The notes: generated by a model from the sequence alone, not told the origin. A DNA stretch of 64,000 nt from Rufibacter psychrotolerans (GCF_016924645.1 NZ_JAFFJV010000005.1:186001-250000), one strand, 5' to 3'; shown: positions 33,621 to 41,792, counted from the stretch's first letter. Numbers and translations are program-made.

Positions 33621-34331
33621 ATGAAAAAGACATTCTTCTCCCTCTGCATGCTGCTGGCGCTTGTTGGTCTGGTGCAGCACGTGCAGGCCCAAGCTGTGGA
33701 AGGGAACGGCAACATGAAAACAGAAACCCGTTCGGTGGGCGCGTTTACGGGCCTGAGCGTGAGCGGCGGGTTTGAGGTGGTGCTGACCCAGGGCGCTACT
33801 GAACGCCTGCAACTGGAGGCGGAGGAGAACATTCTGCCCCTCATTGAGTCTACCGTGCAGAACGGCGTTTTGCAGATCAAAACCAAATCGGGGATCAAAA
33901 ATGCCAAGAAGCTGAAAGCCTACGTGACCGTGAAAGACCTGAAAAGCCTGAACCTGAGCGGCGGCATCAAGCTGACGTCCACCAACGCCCTCAACGCCAA
34001 TGCCATGAAGTTTAAATTCAGCGGGGGAATTGACGTGAAAATGGCCCTGAACGTGAAAGAGCTGGTGGCCGATGTGGCCGGCGGGGCCGACATAACCCTC
34101 AGCGGCCGCGCCGAAACCGTGAACCTGGACCTGGCCGGGGCCGCCAGCCTCAAGGCCATCGACCTCAAAACTGATTTCTTCACCATTGACGCCGCCGGGG
34201 CCAGCAGTGCCCAGGTAAACGTGGCCAGGGAACTGAACGTAGACGCCGCCGGCATTGTGAGCGTTGACTACAAAGGCTCGCCCAAAATAAAGCACAGCGG
34301 CATGGGCAAAGTAAGGCCCATCAAGTCCTGA
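33621..34331 (+). CDS. DUF2807 (head GIN domain) secreted protein
   Basis: 236 residues. Signal peptide MKKTFFSLCMLLALVGLVQHVQAQ. The mature part opens GNGNMKTETRSVGAFTGLSV, the typical DUF2807 start (v-F-x-g-l-x-v-s-G-g-F-e-V-x-L-x-Q-G). It continues with parallel beta-helix-like rungs: LNLSGGIKLTSTNAL, FKFSGGIDVKMALNV, VAGGADITLSGRAETVNLDL and DAAGASSAQVNVARELNVDA. DUF2807 proteins are exported single-stranded beta-solenoids in Bacteroidota with adhesin-like or structural roles that are not proven. Single gene, with a strong hairpin after it. Confidence 0.92.
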   Translation: MKKTFFSLCMLLALVGLVQHVQAQAVEGNGNMKTETRSVGAFTGLSVSGGFEVVLTQGATERLQLEAEENILPLIESTVQNGVLQIKTKSGIKNAKKLKAYVTVKDLKSLNLSGGIKLTSTNALNANAMKFKFSGGIDVKMALNVKELVADVAGGADITLSGRAETVNLDLAGAASLKAIDLKTDFFTIDAAGASSAQVNVARELNVDAAGIVSVDYKGSPKIKHSGMGKVRPIKS

Positions 34332-34343
34332 GTCTTGAAAAAT

Positions 34344-34388
34344 AAACACCAATCCCCAGCTTGAACCTCAGGCTGGGGATTGGTGTTT
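34344..34388 (+). terminator. Intrinsic terminator between convergent genes
   Basis: aaacaccaatccccagc / gctggggattggtgttt, a 17-bp perfect stem with an 11-base loop. It ends the DUF2807 message. Confidence 0.88.
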
Positions 34389-34415
34389 TAAAGGGAGGGC
34401 GGAAAGGCGTTTTTT

Positions 34416-34450
34416 GTCCTGTTTCTCCAAAATCGGCCTTAAAACAGGAC
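34416..34450 (-). terminator. Second hairpin (gtcctgttt/aaacaggac), GTTTTAGG family
   Basis: gtcctgttt / aaacaggac around tctccaaaatcggcctt. It lies just beyond the stop of the leftward PD40 gene and is one more copy of the dispersed palindrome family. Confidence 0.5.
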
Positions 34451-34477
34451 TGGGTATTTGCGTGCCAGTGAGCTGAC

Positions 34478-35440
34478 CTAATGGGAGGCCGTTGCCAGGG
34501 CCAGGAGCTCAGAGATATCCACCTCGTAGATATTGCCCAAACCGTTGTAGGTGCCCCGCAGTTCTTGCAGGAGTTCTTTGTAGGAAGCTTGTTTCGGGCG
34601 GGCTCCAGCGGGCATTTTTGCCGAGGTGAAGTACAGTTTTTTGTTATCAGCGGAGAGGCCGGGTTGGCCTTCGTTGAGCGATGTATTCACGCTGGAACCT
34701 AGCGGCCGCGGCGTGGACCAACCCTGCGGGCCATTGACGCTCACGAACAGATCTGCCCCGCCAAACGCCTTGCGGTTGTTGCTGGTGAAAAAGAGCAGGC
34801 GTTCATCGGCGGTGACAATGGGGTCCAGATCGGTGGCGGCAGTGTTGAACGGCAACTTCTCCGGGGTGGCGTATTGGCTGTTCTCCCATTTAGATACATA
34901 CAAGTCCATGCCGGAGGCGGTGAGCGCGCTGAAGTACATATTTCCGTTCGCGGCTACGGAGGGGTAATAGACGTCCTTTAACGTATTTGGTCCGCCCGGC
35001 ACCACCTGCGGCTCGCTCCAGCCGCCCTTCGTCTTGGAAACAAACCAGATATCGTAGTCTACTTTTGTTTCGCCGTTCACCGGCCGGTCAGACATAAAGA
35101 ACAGCTTCTGCCCGTCTGGGCTGATGAACGGATCCGCATCGCGGTACTGGCCGGAGAAAGGCGCGAGTTTGGGTTCCTGCCACTTTCCGTTCTTTTGCTC
35201 GGAGTACAGAATCACCATGCGCTGCCAGCCGGGCGTCGCCTTGGTGAAGAAAACGGTCTTTCCGTCGGGCGTAAAGGTGGCGTTGAATTCAAAGTCCTGG
35301 GTGGAAATCACGCCGTCGGCGAAGAGGCGAGGCGTGGCCGAAAGTTGAACGGCAGTGACAGTGTCTGGGGCTGATTGAGCCAAAGCTAGGCTTGGGAAAG
35401 CGGTAAGGGCTAGTAAAAGCTTTTTAGCGGTGGAAAGCAT
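34478..35440 (-). CDS. PD40/TolB-like beta-propeller secreted protein
   Basis: 320 residues. Signal peptide MLSTAKKLLLALTAFPSLALAQ. Several PD40 propeller motifs: FNATFTPDGKTVFFTKATP, DADPFISPDGQKLFFMSDRP, YYPSVAANGNMYFSAL, DLDPIVTADERLLFFTSNN and NEGQPGLSADNKKLYFTSAK. Each has the S-P-D-G-x-x-L-x-F pattern of the WD40-like Pal/PD40 repeats. Such proteins act as periplasmic or surface scaffolds, as in the C-terminal TolB domain or OmpA-linked proteins; an enzymatic role is not indicated. The PD40 set resembles that of the OmpA-like protein at 54320. Single gene. Confidence 0.88.
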   Translation of the reverse strand: MLSTAKKLLLALTAFPSLALAQSAPDTVTAVQLSATPRLFADGVISTQDFEFNATFTPDGKTVFFTKATPGWQRMVILYSEQKNGKWQEPKLAPFSGQYRDADPFISPDGQKLFFMSDRPVNGETKVDYDIWFVSKTKGGWSEPQVVPGGPNTLKDVYYPSVAANGNMYFSALTASGMDLYVSKWENSQYATPEKLPFNTAATDLDPIVTADERLLFFTSNNRKAFGGADLFVSVNGPQGWSTPRPLGSSVNTSLNEGQPGLSADNKKLYFTSAKMPAGARPKQASYKELLQELRGTYNGLGNIYEVDISELLALATASH

Positions 35441-35604
35441 TTTTAAACAGTTTTTAGAAAACCAGCCGGTAAACGCAGGGGCTGATTGTATTTACTGCAT
35501 AGTTCGGGGGAATAGGAATCCGTTGCCAGGGTTTTGCAGCCAATGGTGCATTTTGCAGGGCGACTGGCGAAACAATCATATAGAAGGTGTTGAAAGGCCT
35601 GTCT

Positions 35605-35640
35605 GTTTTAGAGCCGTTTTCAGGAAAACAGAGGCAAAAC
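35605..35640. repeat. GTTTTAGG-family palindrome
   Basis: gttttagagccgttttcagg then aaaacagaggcaaaac. It lies in the 35441-35778 spacer between divergent genes, where a terminator would not be needed for either gene. No other feature or gene is visible in that spacer. Confidence 0.55.
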
Positions 35641-35778
35641 GGTGGTTAACCGGTGTATCCCGAGGCCCTTTCCGCAGTTACCGCCCAACTTTCTTGCTTT
35701 CCTCCTGAACAAGAAGTAAACTTAGAAGTGCAAATCTTTTTGCTCTGATAAATTCTCGCTTACCTAACAAACAACCCC

Positions 35779-37422
35779 TTGAAAAGACGTGATTTTATAG
35801 GACTGACCGCCATGGGTGTAGGAGGGCTTTTGCTTTCCAACGTCCCAACGTTTGGTCACGAGATTGATCCGGCCCGCGCCCTGGAAACCGTGGACGTGGC
35901 CCTGAAAAAGCGCCTCGCCGATGTGGCTTTGAACGCCGCTAAAAGCAAAGGCGCCACTTACACCGATGTGCGCATTGGCCGCTACCTGGCCCAGAACGTG
36001 TTTACCCGCGAGAAGCAAGTACAAGGCATCAGCACCACCGAGAGCTACGGTGTGGGCGTGCGCGTGATTGCCAACGGTACCTGGGGCTTCGCGGCCACCT
36101 CAGACGTGAGCGACAAAGGCGTTGCCAAAGCCGCCGAGCAGGCCGTGGCCATCGCCAAAGCCAACTCCAAGCTGCAGAAAGAGCCGGTACAGCTGGCGCC
36201 GCAGAAAGGCTACGGCGAGGTAAGCTGGAGAACGCCTATCCAGAAGAACGCCTTTGAGGTGCCCGTTTCAGAGAAAGCCGATTTGCTTCTGGCAGCCAAT
36301 GCGGCGGCCCTGGCGAACGGAGCCAACTTCGTGAATTCGGCCTTGTTTCAGATAAACGAGCAGAAATACTTCGCCTCTACCGATGGCTCTTACATTGACC
36401 AGGACATCCACCGCATCTGGCCCAACTTCACGGTAACCGCCGTGGACAAAACTTCTGGCAAATTCAAGACCCGCGATGCGCTGAGCGCGCCGATGGGCAT
36501 GGGCTACGAGTACCTCACCGTGAAAGCGCCTACCATGAAGGGCCCGGAAGGCACTGGTCTTACCGGTTATGACAAATACTTTGACATGGTGGCCGATGCC
36601 GGTCTGGCGGCAAAACAAGCCCGCGAGAAACTGACGGCTAAATCAGTGATGGCGGGGAAGTACGACCTGGTGTTAGACCCTAATCACCTCGGCCTGACCA
36701 TCCACGAAAGCGTGGGGCACCCGCTGGAATTAGACCGCGTGTTGGGCTACGAAGCCAACTACGCCGGAACCTCCTTTGCTACCTTGGACAAATGGAAAAC
36801 CAAAACCTTCCCGTACGGCAGCAAGCACGTGAACATCTTCGCCGATAAAGTGCAGCCGGGTTCTCTGGGCGCAGTAGGCTATGACGACGAAGGCGTGAAA
36901 ACCAAGCGTTGGGACCTCATCAAAGACGGCGTACTGGTGAATTACCAGGCCACCCGCGACCAGGCCCACATCATCGGTGAGAAAGAATCGCACGGCTGCT
37001 CTTACGCCGACAACTGGAGCTCAGTGCAGTTCCAGCGCATGCCTAACGTGTCACTGGCGCCAGGCAAGCAGAAACTGAGCGTGGATGACATGATCAAAGG
37101 TGTGGACCGTGGTATCTACATCGCGGGACGTGGTTCTTACTCCATTGACCAGCAACGCTACAACTTCCAGTTTGGGGGCCAGCTGTTCTACGAGATCAAA
37201 GGAGGTAAAATTGTAGGTCCGCTGGAAGACGTGGCTTACCAGAGCAACACCCAGGAATTCTGGAACTCCTGCGCCGCTGTCTGCGACGAAAGCGACTACC
37301 GCATGTTCGGCTCCTTCTTCGACGGCAAAGGCCAACCCAGCCAGGTGAGTGCCGTTTCGCACGGCTCCGCCCACACCCGCTTCAATGGTGTGAATGTAAT
37401 TAACACGGGTCGTAAGATTTAA
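35779..37422 (+). CDS. tldD: TldD/PmbA family metalloprotease, TldD-type, with Tat signal
   Basis: 547 residues from a ttg start at 35779. That start is chosen because it yields MKRRDFIGLTAMGVGGLLLS, a complete twin-arginine signal (R-R-D-F-I-G) ahead of the hydrophobic stretch; no ATG gives this. The catalytic HESVGHPLELDRVLGYE (HExxxH at 312-317) is the zinc site of TldD. KGATYTDVRIGRYLAQNVF and GRGSYSIDQQRYNFQFGG are further TldD landmarks. The E. coli TldD/E complex is cytosolic; this one appears to be exported folded through Tat. The next gene encodes the inactive-type partner (PmbA/TldE) and lacks a signal. Together they process peptides or unfolded proteins. Confidence 0.95.
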   Translation: MKRRDFIGLTAMGVGGLLLSNVPTFGHEIDPARALETVDVALKKRLADVALNAAKSKGATYTDVRIGRYLAQNVFTREKQVQGISTTESYGVGVRVIANGTWGFAATSDVSDKGVAKAAEQAVAIAKANSKLQKEPVQLAPQKGYGEVSWRTPIQKNAFEVPVSEKADLLLAANAAALANGANFVNSALFQINEQKYFASTDGSYIDQDIHRIWPNFTVTAVDKTSGKFKTRDALSAPMGMGYEYLTVKAPTMKGPEGTGLTGYDKYFDMVADAGLAAKQAREKLTAKSVMAGKYDLVLDPNHLGLTIHESVGHPLELDRVLGYEANYAGTSFATLDKWKTKTFPYGSKHVNIFADKVQPGSLGAVGYDDEGVKTKRWDLIKDGVLVNYQATRDQAHIIGEKESHGCSYADNWSSVQFQRMPNVSLAPGKQKLSVDDMIKGVDRGIYIAGRGSYSIDQQRYNFQFGGQLFYEIKGGKIVGPLEDVAYQSNTQEFWNSCAAVCDESDYRMFGSFFDGKGQPSQVSAVSHGSAHTRFNGVNVINTGRKI

Positions 37423-37458
37423 CAAAAACACGAGAGCAGACCCTGGCTTTTGTCGTGT

Positions 37459-37483
37459 GTCTTGCTACTCGCTACGTGATACT
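37459..37483. repeat. Dispersed 'tagcaagtagcaag' repeat, copy 4 (inverted)
   Basis: gtcttgctactcgctacgtg followed by atac, a reverse-complement match to the copies at 724 and 2727, between the two TldD-family genes. Confidence 0.5.
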
Positions 37484-37488
37484 AACCA

Positions 37489-38805
37489 ATGGCAATATTA
37501 AGTAAAGATCAGGCGCAGGCGCTGCTGAAAAAGGCCCTGAGCTATTCCAAAGCCGATGAGTGCGAGGTAAACCTCACCGGCTATAAAGGGGGTAACATCC
37601 GTTATGCCCGCAGTACCGTGTCTACCAGCGGCGAGGAAGAAAACATGTCACTGGCCGTGGAAGCCCGTTTCGGCAAGCGTTCCGGCGTAGCTACCATCAA
37701 CGAGTTTGACGATGCTTCGCTGGAGAAAGTAGTGCGCCGTGCCGAAGAGGTAGCCCGCATCGCCCCGGAAAGCCCGGAGTACGTGCCCATGCTAGGCCCG
37801 CAGAATTACCTGCCCAGCAACGCCTGGTTTAAAACTACCCACGACATAGATCCTGAATACCGCGCTAACGCCGCCGCCAAAAGCATGCAGCTCGCCGATA
37901 GCAAAAAACTGACAGCCGCCGGTTTCTGGGAAGACCGTAGTGGCTTCAGCGCCAAGATGAACTCCAAAGGCCTGTTCGCCTATAACCAAAGCTCAGACGT
38001 GGATTTCTCCGTGACCATGCGTACCTCAGACGGTACCGGCTCGGGCTACGTGACGCGTGATGTGAGCGATGTTTCCAAGCTGGACACCGCTGCGGCCTCA
38101 GAGATTGCGGCCCAGAAAGCCCTGAGCTCGGTGAACGCCAAAGCGGTGGAACCCGGCAAATACACCGTTATTCTAGAGCCTACCGCGGCCGTGGACCTGC
38201 TGGAAAATATGTTCCGCAGCCTGGATGCCCGTAACGCTGAGGAAGGCCGCTCTTTCCTGAGCAAGCCAGGCGGCAAGACTAAACTGGGTGAGAAGATGTT
38301 TGATGAGCGCGTGACCATCACCTCAGACCCTACCAACCCCGAGATTCCTTCCTCCACCTGGTCCGGCGACGGTCGTCCGCACGAGAAAGTGACCTGGATT
38401 GACAAAGGCGTGGTGAAGAATATGACCTACTCCCAGTTCTGGGCGCAGAAGAAAGGCGTGAAAGGCTTGCCCTCTCCGGGTGGCTTCATCATGGCCGGCG
38501 GCAACCAGAGCCTGGAAGACCTCATCAAAGGCACCCAGAAAGGAATCCTAGTGACGCGCCTGTGGTACATCAGAGCCGTAGATCCGCAGACCCTGCTCTA
38601 CACCGGCCTCACCCGCGACGGAACCTTCTATATTGAGAACGGCAAGATCAAGCACCCCGTGAAGAACTTCCGTTTCAACGAGAGTCCGGTCATCATGCTC
38701 AACAACCTTGAGGCTTTGGGTAAACCGCAGCGCATCGGTGGCAATCTGGTACCCCCTATGAAGATCAGAGACTTTACCTTCACCAGCTTGTCAGACGCAG
38801 TGTAG
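37489..38805 (+). CDS. pmbA: TldD/PmbA family protein, PmbA/TldE-type partner
   Basis: 438 residues. AILSKDQAQALLKKALSYSK, ADECEVNLTGYKGGNIRYA and VSTSGEEENMSLAVEARFG correspond to the N-terminal domain of PmbA/TldE. There is no HExxxH; the C-terminal part has the typical GFIMAGGNQSLEDLIKGTQK, GILVTRLWYIRAVDPQTLLY and GLTRDGTFYIENGKI. PmbA/TldE forms a heterodimer with TldD in which only TldD binds zinc. It starts 66 bases after tldD and has no export signal, in contrast to its partner. Terminator at 38823-38870. Confidence 0.93.
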   Translation: MAILSKDQAQALLKKALSYSKADECEVNLTGYKGGNIRYARSTVSTSGEEENMSLAVEARFGKRSGVATINEFDDASLEKVVRRAEEVARIAPESPEYVPMLGPQNYLPSNAWFKTTHDIDPEYRANAAAKSMQLADSKKLTAAGFWEDRSGFSAKMNSKGLFAYNQSSDVDFSVTMRTSDGTGSGYVTRDVSDVSKLDTAAASEIAAQKALSSVNAKAVEPGKYTVILEPTAAVDLLENMFRSLDARNAEEGRSFLSKPGGKTKLGEKMFDERVTITSDPTNPEIPSSTWSGDGRPHEKVTWIDKGVVKNMTYSQFWAQKKGVKGLPSPGGFIMAGGNQSLEDLIKGTQKGILVTRLWYIRAVDPQTLLYTGLTRDGTFYIENGKIKHPVKNFRFNESPVIMLNNLEALGKPQRIGGNLVPPMKIRDFTFTSLSDAV

Positions 38806-38822
38806 TCCGGCCTGAATCTCTT

Positions 38823-38870
38823 TCCCGCTTTTGGCCTAATTTCAAGAATATAGGCCAAAAGCGGGATTTT
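38823..38870 (+). terminator. Intrinsic terminator of the tldD/pmbA unit
   Basis: tcccgcttttggccta / taggccaaaagcggga, a 16-bp perfect stem with a 12-base loop, followed by tttt. Confidence 0.88.
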
Positions 38871-38900
38871 ACTTGTCCATCCTAAAGCATTCTGATTGCT

Positions 38901-39134
38901 GTGCCAACTATTTTAAGAATATTAGGATTCAGGTTCTTCTTCTTTAGCAATGAAGGTTCTGAACCTCCTCATTTACATGTTGAGAATGCGGAGGCTTATG
39001 CTAAGTTCTGGATTTCGCCTGTTGAATTAGCAAGTTCTTACCAGCTCAATGCAAAGGAACTGAACGAACTACGTAAATTGGTACAAGAACATAAGTCTCT
39101 GTTTGAGCAAAAATGGCATGAATACTTTAGTTAA
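38901..39134 (+). CDS. DUF4160 domain-containing small protein
   Basis: 77 residues from a gtg at 38901 (no suitable ATG). MPTILRILGFRFFFFSNEGSE opens as in DUF4160 (m-P-x-I-x-r-i-x-g-y-r-f-f-F-y-S-n-E), then PPHLHVENAEAYAKFWISPV has the conserved P-P-H-x-H-V segment. It ends WHEYFS. DUF4160 genes are often found directly before a DUF2442 gene, as here (17-base overlap), a layout reminiscent of toxin-antitoxin pairs, though neither activity has been shown to my knowledge. The pair is visibly more AT-rich than the genes around it, which suggests transfer. Confidence 0.85.
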   Translation: MPTILRILGFRFFFFSNEGSEPPHLHVENAEAYAKFWISPVELASSYQLNAKELNELRKLVQEHKSLFEQKWHEYFS

Positions 39135-39351
39135 GCACACTACTCCTCAAGCTCAGAAGGTTTGGTTCACCGATGCCAAGATGTATGTTCTTCTTTCGGA
39201 TGGAAGAGAATTGGGAATCCCTTTGGAGTGGTTTCCGGTTTTGAGAGACAGTACAGAAGCGCAACGGATGAACTGGCGCCTAATTGGGAATGGGGTTGGT
39301 ATCCACTGGGAGGACCTGGACGAAGATTTATCTATTGCGGGTTTACTCTAG
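39118..39351 (+). CDS. DUF2442 domain-containing small protein
   Basis: 77 residues from the ATG at 39118, overlapping the DUF4160 gene by 17 bases. VWFTDAKMYVLLSDGRELGI, PLEWFPVLRDSTEAQRMNWR and IGNGVGIHWEDLDEDLSIAG match DUF2442: a strand with D-G-r-x-l, W-[FY]-P-r-L, and the closing G-x-G-I-H-W-x-x-l-D-E-D-l-S. Many DUF2442 proteins are N-terminal to HTH regions; this one is stand-alone. Probable partner of DUF4160 in one small module, translationally coupled. Confidence 0.9.
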   Translation: MNTLVKHTTPQAQKVWFTDAKMYVLLSDGRELGIPLEWFPVLRDSTEAQRMNWRLIGNGVGIHWEDLDEDLSIAGLL

Positions 39352-39366
39352 TTTCGTAGTTTTTCC

Positions 39367-39987
39367 ATGCCCGCTCCTTTCACCTTCGTACGCCTGCAAT
39401 ACCGCTCCGGCAACTGGGACACCGACCAACGGATGCCCTCCAACCTGCTGCATTCGCTGGTAGAGTACACCACCGTGCCTATCGTAGAGCAGGAAAAGGT
39501 CATCAGCCTGGAAAGCACCGAGTTGTTCCGCTACCCGTTTTGCTACCTGAGCGGCCATAAGCTGGTGCAGTTTAACGCGAAGGAAAGAGCCAATTTTGAG
39601 CGCTACGTGAAGAATGGCGGCTTTGTGTTTGTGGATGACTGCAACCATGACATAGATGGTCTCTTCGCGCGGTCTTTTGAGGAGCAGATGCGCGTATGTT
39701 TCGGGCCGAAGGCGTTGAAGAAAATTCCCAACAGCCATCCTATTTACCGTTCCTTTTTCAAGTTCGAGGAAGGCCCGCCTACCACGTCCTTTGAACTCAA
39801 CGGTTGGGGCGATGACCTGGTGCATGATTACCTGAAAGCAGTTGAAGTGAACGGCCGCATAGGGGTGCTCTATAGTAACAAAGACTACGGCTGCGAATGG
39901 GACTACGACTTTAGGAACAAGCGCTGGCTGGCCGAGGACAACACCAAGTTTGGGGTAAATATCTTGATGTATGCGTTGACGAGTTAG
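39367..39987 (+). CDS. DUF4159 domain-containing protein
   Basis: 206 residues, no signal peptide. MPAPFTFVRLQYRSGNWDTD, PYCYLSGHKLVQFNAKE-like and YVKNGGFVFVDDCNHDIDGL match DUF4159, which has a glutamine-amidotransferase-like fold without the catalytic cysteine; the closing region HPIYRSFFKFEEGPP is also typical. It stands just before the MoxR gene. DUF4159 commonly clusters with MoxR/DUF58/BatA genes in Bacteroidota and Planctomycetota. In secreted members the domain follows a signal, which is missing here. Confidence 0.9.
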   Translation: MPAPFTFVRLQYRSGNWDTDQRMPSNLLHSLVEYTTVPIVEQEKVISLESTELFRYPFCYLSGHKLVQFNAKERANFERYVKNGGFVFVDDCNHDIDGLFARSFEEQMRVCFGPKALKKIPNSHPIYRSFFKFEEGPPTTSFELNGWGDDLVHDYLKAVEVNGRIGVLYSNKDYGCEWDYDFRNKRWLAEDNTKFGVNILMYALTS

Positions 39988-40000
39988 TAAAAAGCTTATT

Positions 40001-40026
40001 GCTGGCGCGAGCTTGTAGCTCGTGTC
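40001..40026. repeat. Hairpin repeat (gctggcgcgagcttgtagct), inverted copy
   Basis: The reverse complement is gacacgagctacaagctcgc plus gccagc. It forms an inverted pair with 40072-40097; other copies are at 6844-6869 and 42897-42923. Confidence 0.7.
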
Positions 40027-40071
40027 CACACGCATGTCAGATTTTCTTCTTCTGAGCACTAAAAAAATGGA

Positions 40072-40097
40072 GGCACGAGCTGCAAGCTCGCGCCAGC
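40072..40097. repeat. Hairpin repeat (ggcacgagctgcaagctcgc)
   Basis: All 26 bases are identical to 6844-6869. The core cgagc-tgcaa-gctcg is a small stem-loop, with flank gcgccagc. Confidence 0.75.
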
Positions 40098-40215
40098 GCA
40101 AATGGTATAAGTAGTATTACCTGTTTTCCTGAAAACAGCTTGAAATCTCCATGGCGATTCCCGCAACAATCGCTTACTTACTAGTTCAAGTAGTACCGTT
40201 TAGCTTCCGCCCCAC

Positions 40216-41211
40216 GTGACCCCACAAGACGTAACCCACCTGTTAAGCAAACTGCCGGCGCTTCGGCAGGAAATAAGTAAAATCATTGTAGGCCAGCAGG
40301 AAGTGCTGGACGAGGTGCTCATCACCCTGTTAGCCGGTGGCCACGGACTCCTGGAAGGCGTTCCCGGCTTGGCGAAAACACTGCTGGTGCGTACGCTGGC
40401 CAGTGCCGTGGATTTGCCGTTCCGTCGCATTCAGTTCACCCCAGACCTCATGCCCACCGATATTCTGGGCACCGAAGTCTTGGAGGAAGACCACACTACG
40501 GGCAAGCGCTTTTTCCAGTTCAATGAAGGCCCCATCTTCGCAAGCATCGTGTTGGCGGATGAAATCAACCGGACGCCACCCAAAACCCAAGCGGCGTTAT
40601 TGGAGGCCATGCAGGAGTTTGAAGTGACCTATGCCGGTAAAACCTACCCGCTGCCGCGCCCGTTCTTCCTGCTTGCCACGCAGAACCCCATTGAACAGAG
40701 CGGTACGTACCCGCTGCCTGAGGCGCAGTTAGACCGTTTCCTGCTGTACATCAAAATAAAGTACCCTACAGAACTGGAGGAGATTTCGGTTTTGAAAAAC
40801 ACCACCGGCGGCAAACGGGAAACGGTGCAACCCATTCTTTCCGGACCTGAGATTCTGGCGCTCCAAAGTCTGGTGCGCGAAGTGACGATTTCTGATGATT
40901 TGGTTTCCTTTGTTGCCCGCGTAGTTCGCGCCACCCGTCCCGCTGAAAGTCCGGTGCCGTTTGTGCAGGAGTTCGTGCGTTGGGGAGCCGGTCCACGGGC
41001 CGGACAAGCGCTCATCCTTACCGCCAAAGCCAGAGCCCTGCTGCAAGGCCGTTTCGCGGTAACATTGCCTGATCTGCAGACCATGGCGTATCCGGTGCTG
41101 CGGCACCGTGTGCTGGTGAACTTCACCGCCGAGGCAGACAATATCACTACAGATAAAGTAGTAGAAGAACTGCTGAAAGGCGTGGAGATGCCGAGGGAGG
41201 TTTTAAGGTAG
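40216..41211 (+). CDS. MoxR family AAA+ ATPase
   Basis: 331 residues from a gtg at 40216. Walker A GVPGLAKTLLVRTLAS (P-loop), Walker B ASIVLADEINR, sensor/arginine region LLATQNPIEQSGTYPLPEAQ and LDRFLLYIKI, all as in the MoxR proper subfamily. The first 14 residues and the C-terminal lid (LRHRVLVNFTAEADNITT, KVVEELLKGV) are intact. MoxR ATPases act as chaperones for maturing protein complexes, usually with VWA/DUF58/BatA partners. In this cluster those partners follow after an inserted nuclease gene. Confidence 0.95.
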   Translation: MTPQDVTHLLSKLPALRQEISKIIVGQQEVLDEVLITLLAGGHGLLEGVPGLAKTLLVRTLASAVDLPFRRIQFTPDLMPTDILGTEVLEEDHTTGKRFFQFNEGPIFASIVLADEINRTPPKTQAALLEAMQEFEVTYAGKTYPLPRPFFLLATQNPIEQSGTYPLPEAQLDRFLLYIKIKYPTELEEISVLKNTTGGKRETVQPILSGPEILALQSLVREVTISDDLVSFVARVVRATRPAESPVPFVQEFVRWGAGPRAGQALILTAKARALLQGRFAVTLPDLQTMAYPVLRHRVLVNFTAEADNITTDKVVEELLKGVEMPREVLR

Positions 41212-41228
41212 GGCAAACTGTTCTTGAA

Positions 41229-41603
41229 ATGGAGGACAATCACCACTACAATAAGAAACTGAAGCCACTGGCAAAAGCACTTCGTTCAGATTCCACGAAA
41301 GCAGAGATCAGACTGTGGTGTGAGTTACTGAGTAAAAAGAAACTAGGATACTCTTTCTTGCGGCAGAGGCCCATTGGCAACTACATCGCTGATTTCCTGT
41401 GTAAGGAGCTCGCCTTGATTATTGAAGTGGATGGATATTCGCACAACTTCAAAACCGAGGAAGATGCTGAAAGAGATCGGAGTTTGAAAGCCTTAGGCTT
41501 TACGGTTCTGAGATTCACAGATGATGAAGTCATGAACGATTTATCCAACGTGCAGAGGACCTTGGAAACGTGGATTGCAGAAAAGAGCGAAAAGAATAAC
41601 TGA
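41229..41603 (+). CDS. DUF559 endonuclease domain-containing protein (Vsr/PD-(D/E)XK-like)
   Basis: 124 residues. LRSDSTKAEIRLWCELLSKK is the DUF559 N-terminal helix. GYSFLRQRPIGNYIADFLCK supplies the catalytic Asp, and ALIIEVDGYSHNFKTEEDA the E-V-D-G/H segment. DRSLKALGFTVLRFTDDEVM then WIAEK complete the type II restriction-like fold. The composition is clearly more AT-rich than the MoxR and DUF58 genes on either side. It sits 17 bases after the moxR stop and before an unusual 29-bp inverted-repeat pair (41642-41670 and 41764-41792). The module looks inserted into an otherwise continuous operon. Nuclease activity is inferred from the fold; the substrate is unknown. Confidence 0.92.
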   Translation: MEDNHHYNKKLKPLAKALRSDSTKAEIRLWCELLSKKKLGYSFLRQRPIGNYIADFLCKELALIIEVDGYSHNFKTEEDAERDRSLKALGFTVLRFTDDEVMNDLSNVQRTLETWIAEKSEKNN

Positions 41604-41641
41604 GCACTTTTAAAGCCAGTTTTTTGCTGTGCACGTATTTA

Positions 41642-41670
41642 GTCCCCCTTTGAAGGGGGTAGGGGGATGA
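41642..41670. repeat. 29-bp inverted repeat, left arm (ccccctttgaaggggg core)
   Basis: gtccccctttgaagggggta then gggggatga. Exact reverse complement of 41764-41792 across a 93-base spacer. It contains the interrupted palindrome cccccttt-gaaggggg and a second g5 run. No target-site-like direct repeat or transposase is visible. Confidence 0.92.
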
Positions 41671-41763
41671 CAAAGGCGCTTCAATTCAAGACTGCTGTTC
41701 TTTACGAAGAGGCTTATTTCTAATCAAATTAAAAGAAAGTAATAATACTATCAGCACGAATAA

Positions 41764-41792
41764 TCATCCCCCTACCCCCTTCAAAGGGGGAC
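41764..41792. repeat. 29-bp inverted repeat, right arm
   Basis: tcatccccctacccccttca then aagggggac. Exact reverse complement of the left arm; the spacer between the arms (41671-41763) is AT-rich and has no open frame. The structure ends 45 bases before the DUF58 start. Confidence 0.92.

Noticed and set aside
41642..41792. Insertion sequence ends
   Set aside because: The 29-bp arms enclose only 93 non-coding bases and no transposase is present; kept as an inverted-repeat pair linked to the DUF559 gene instead.
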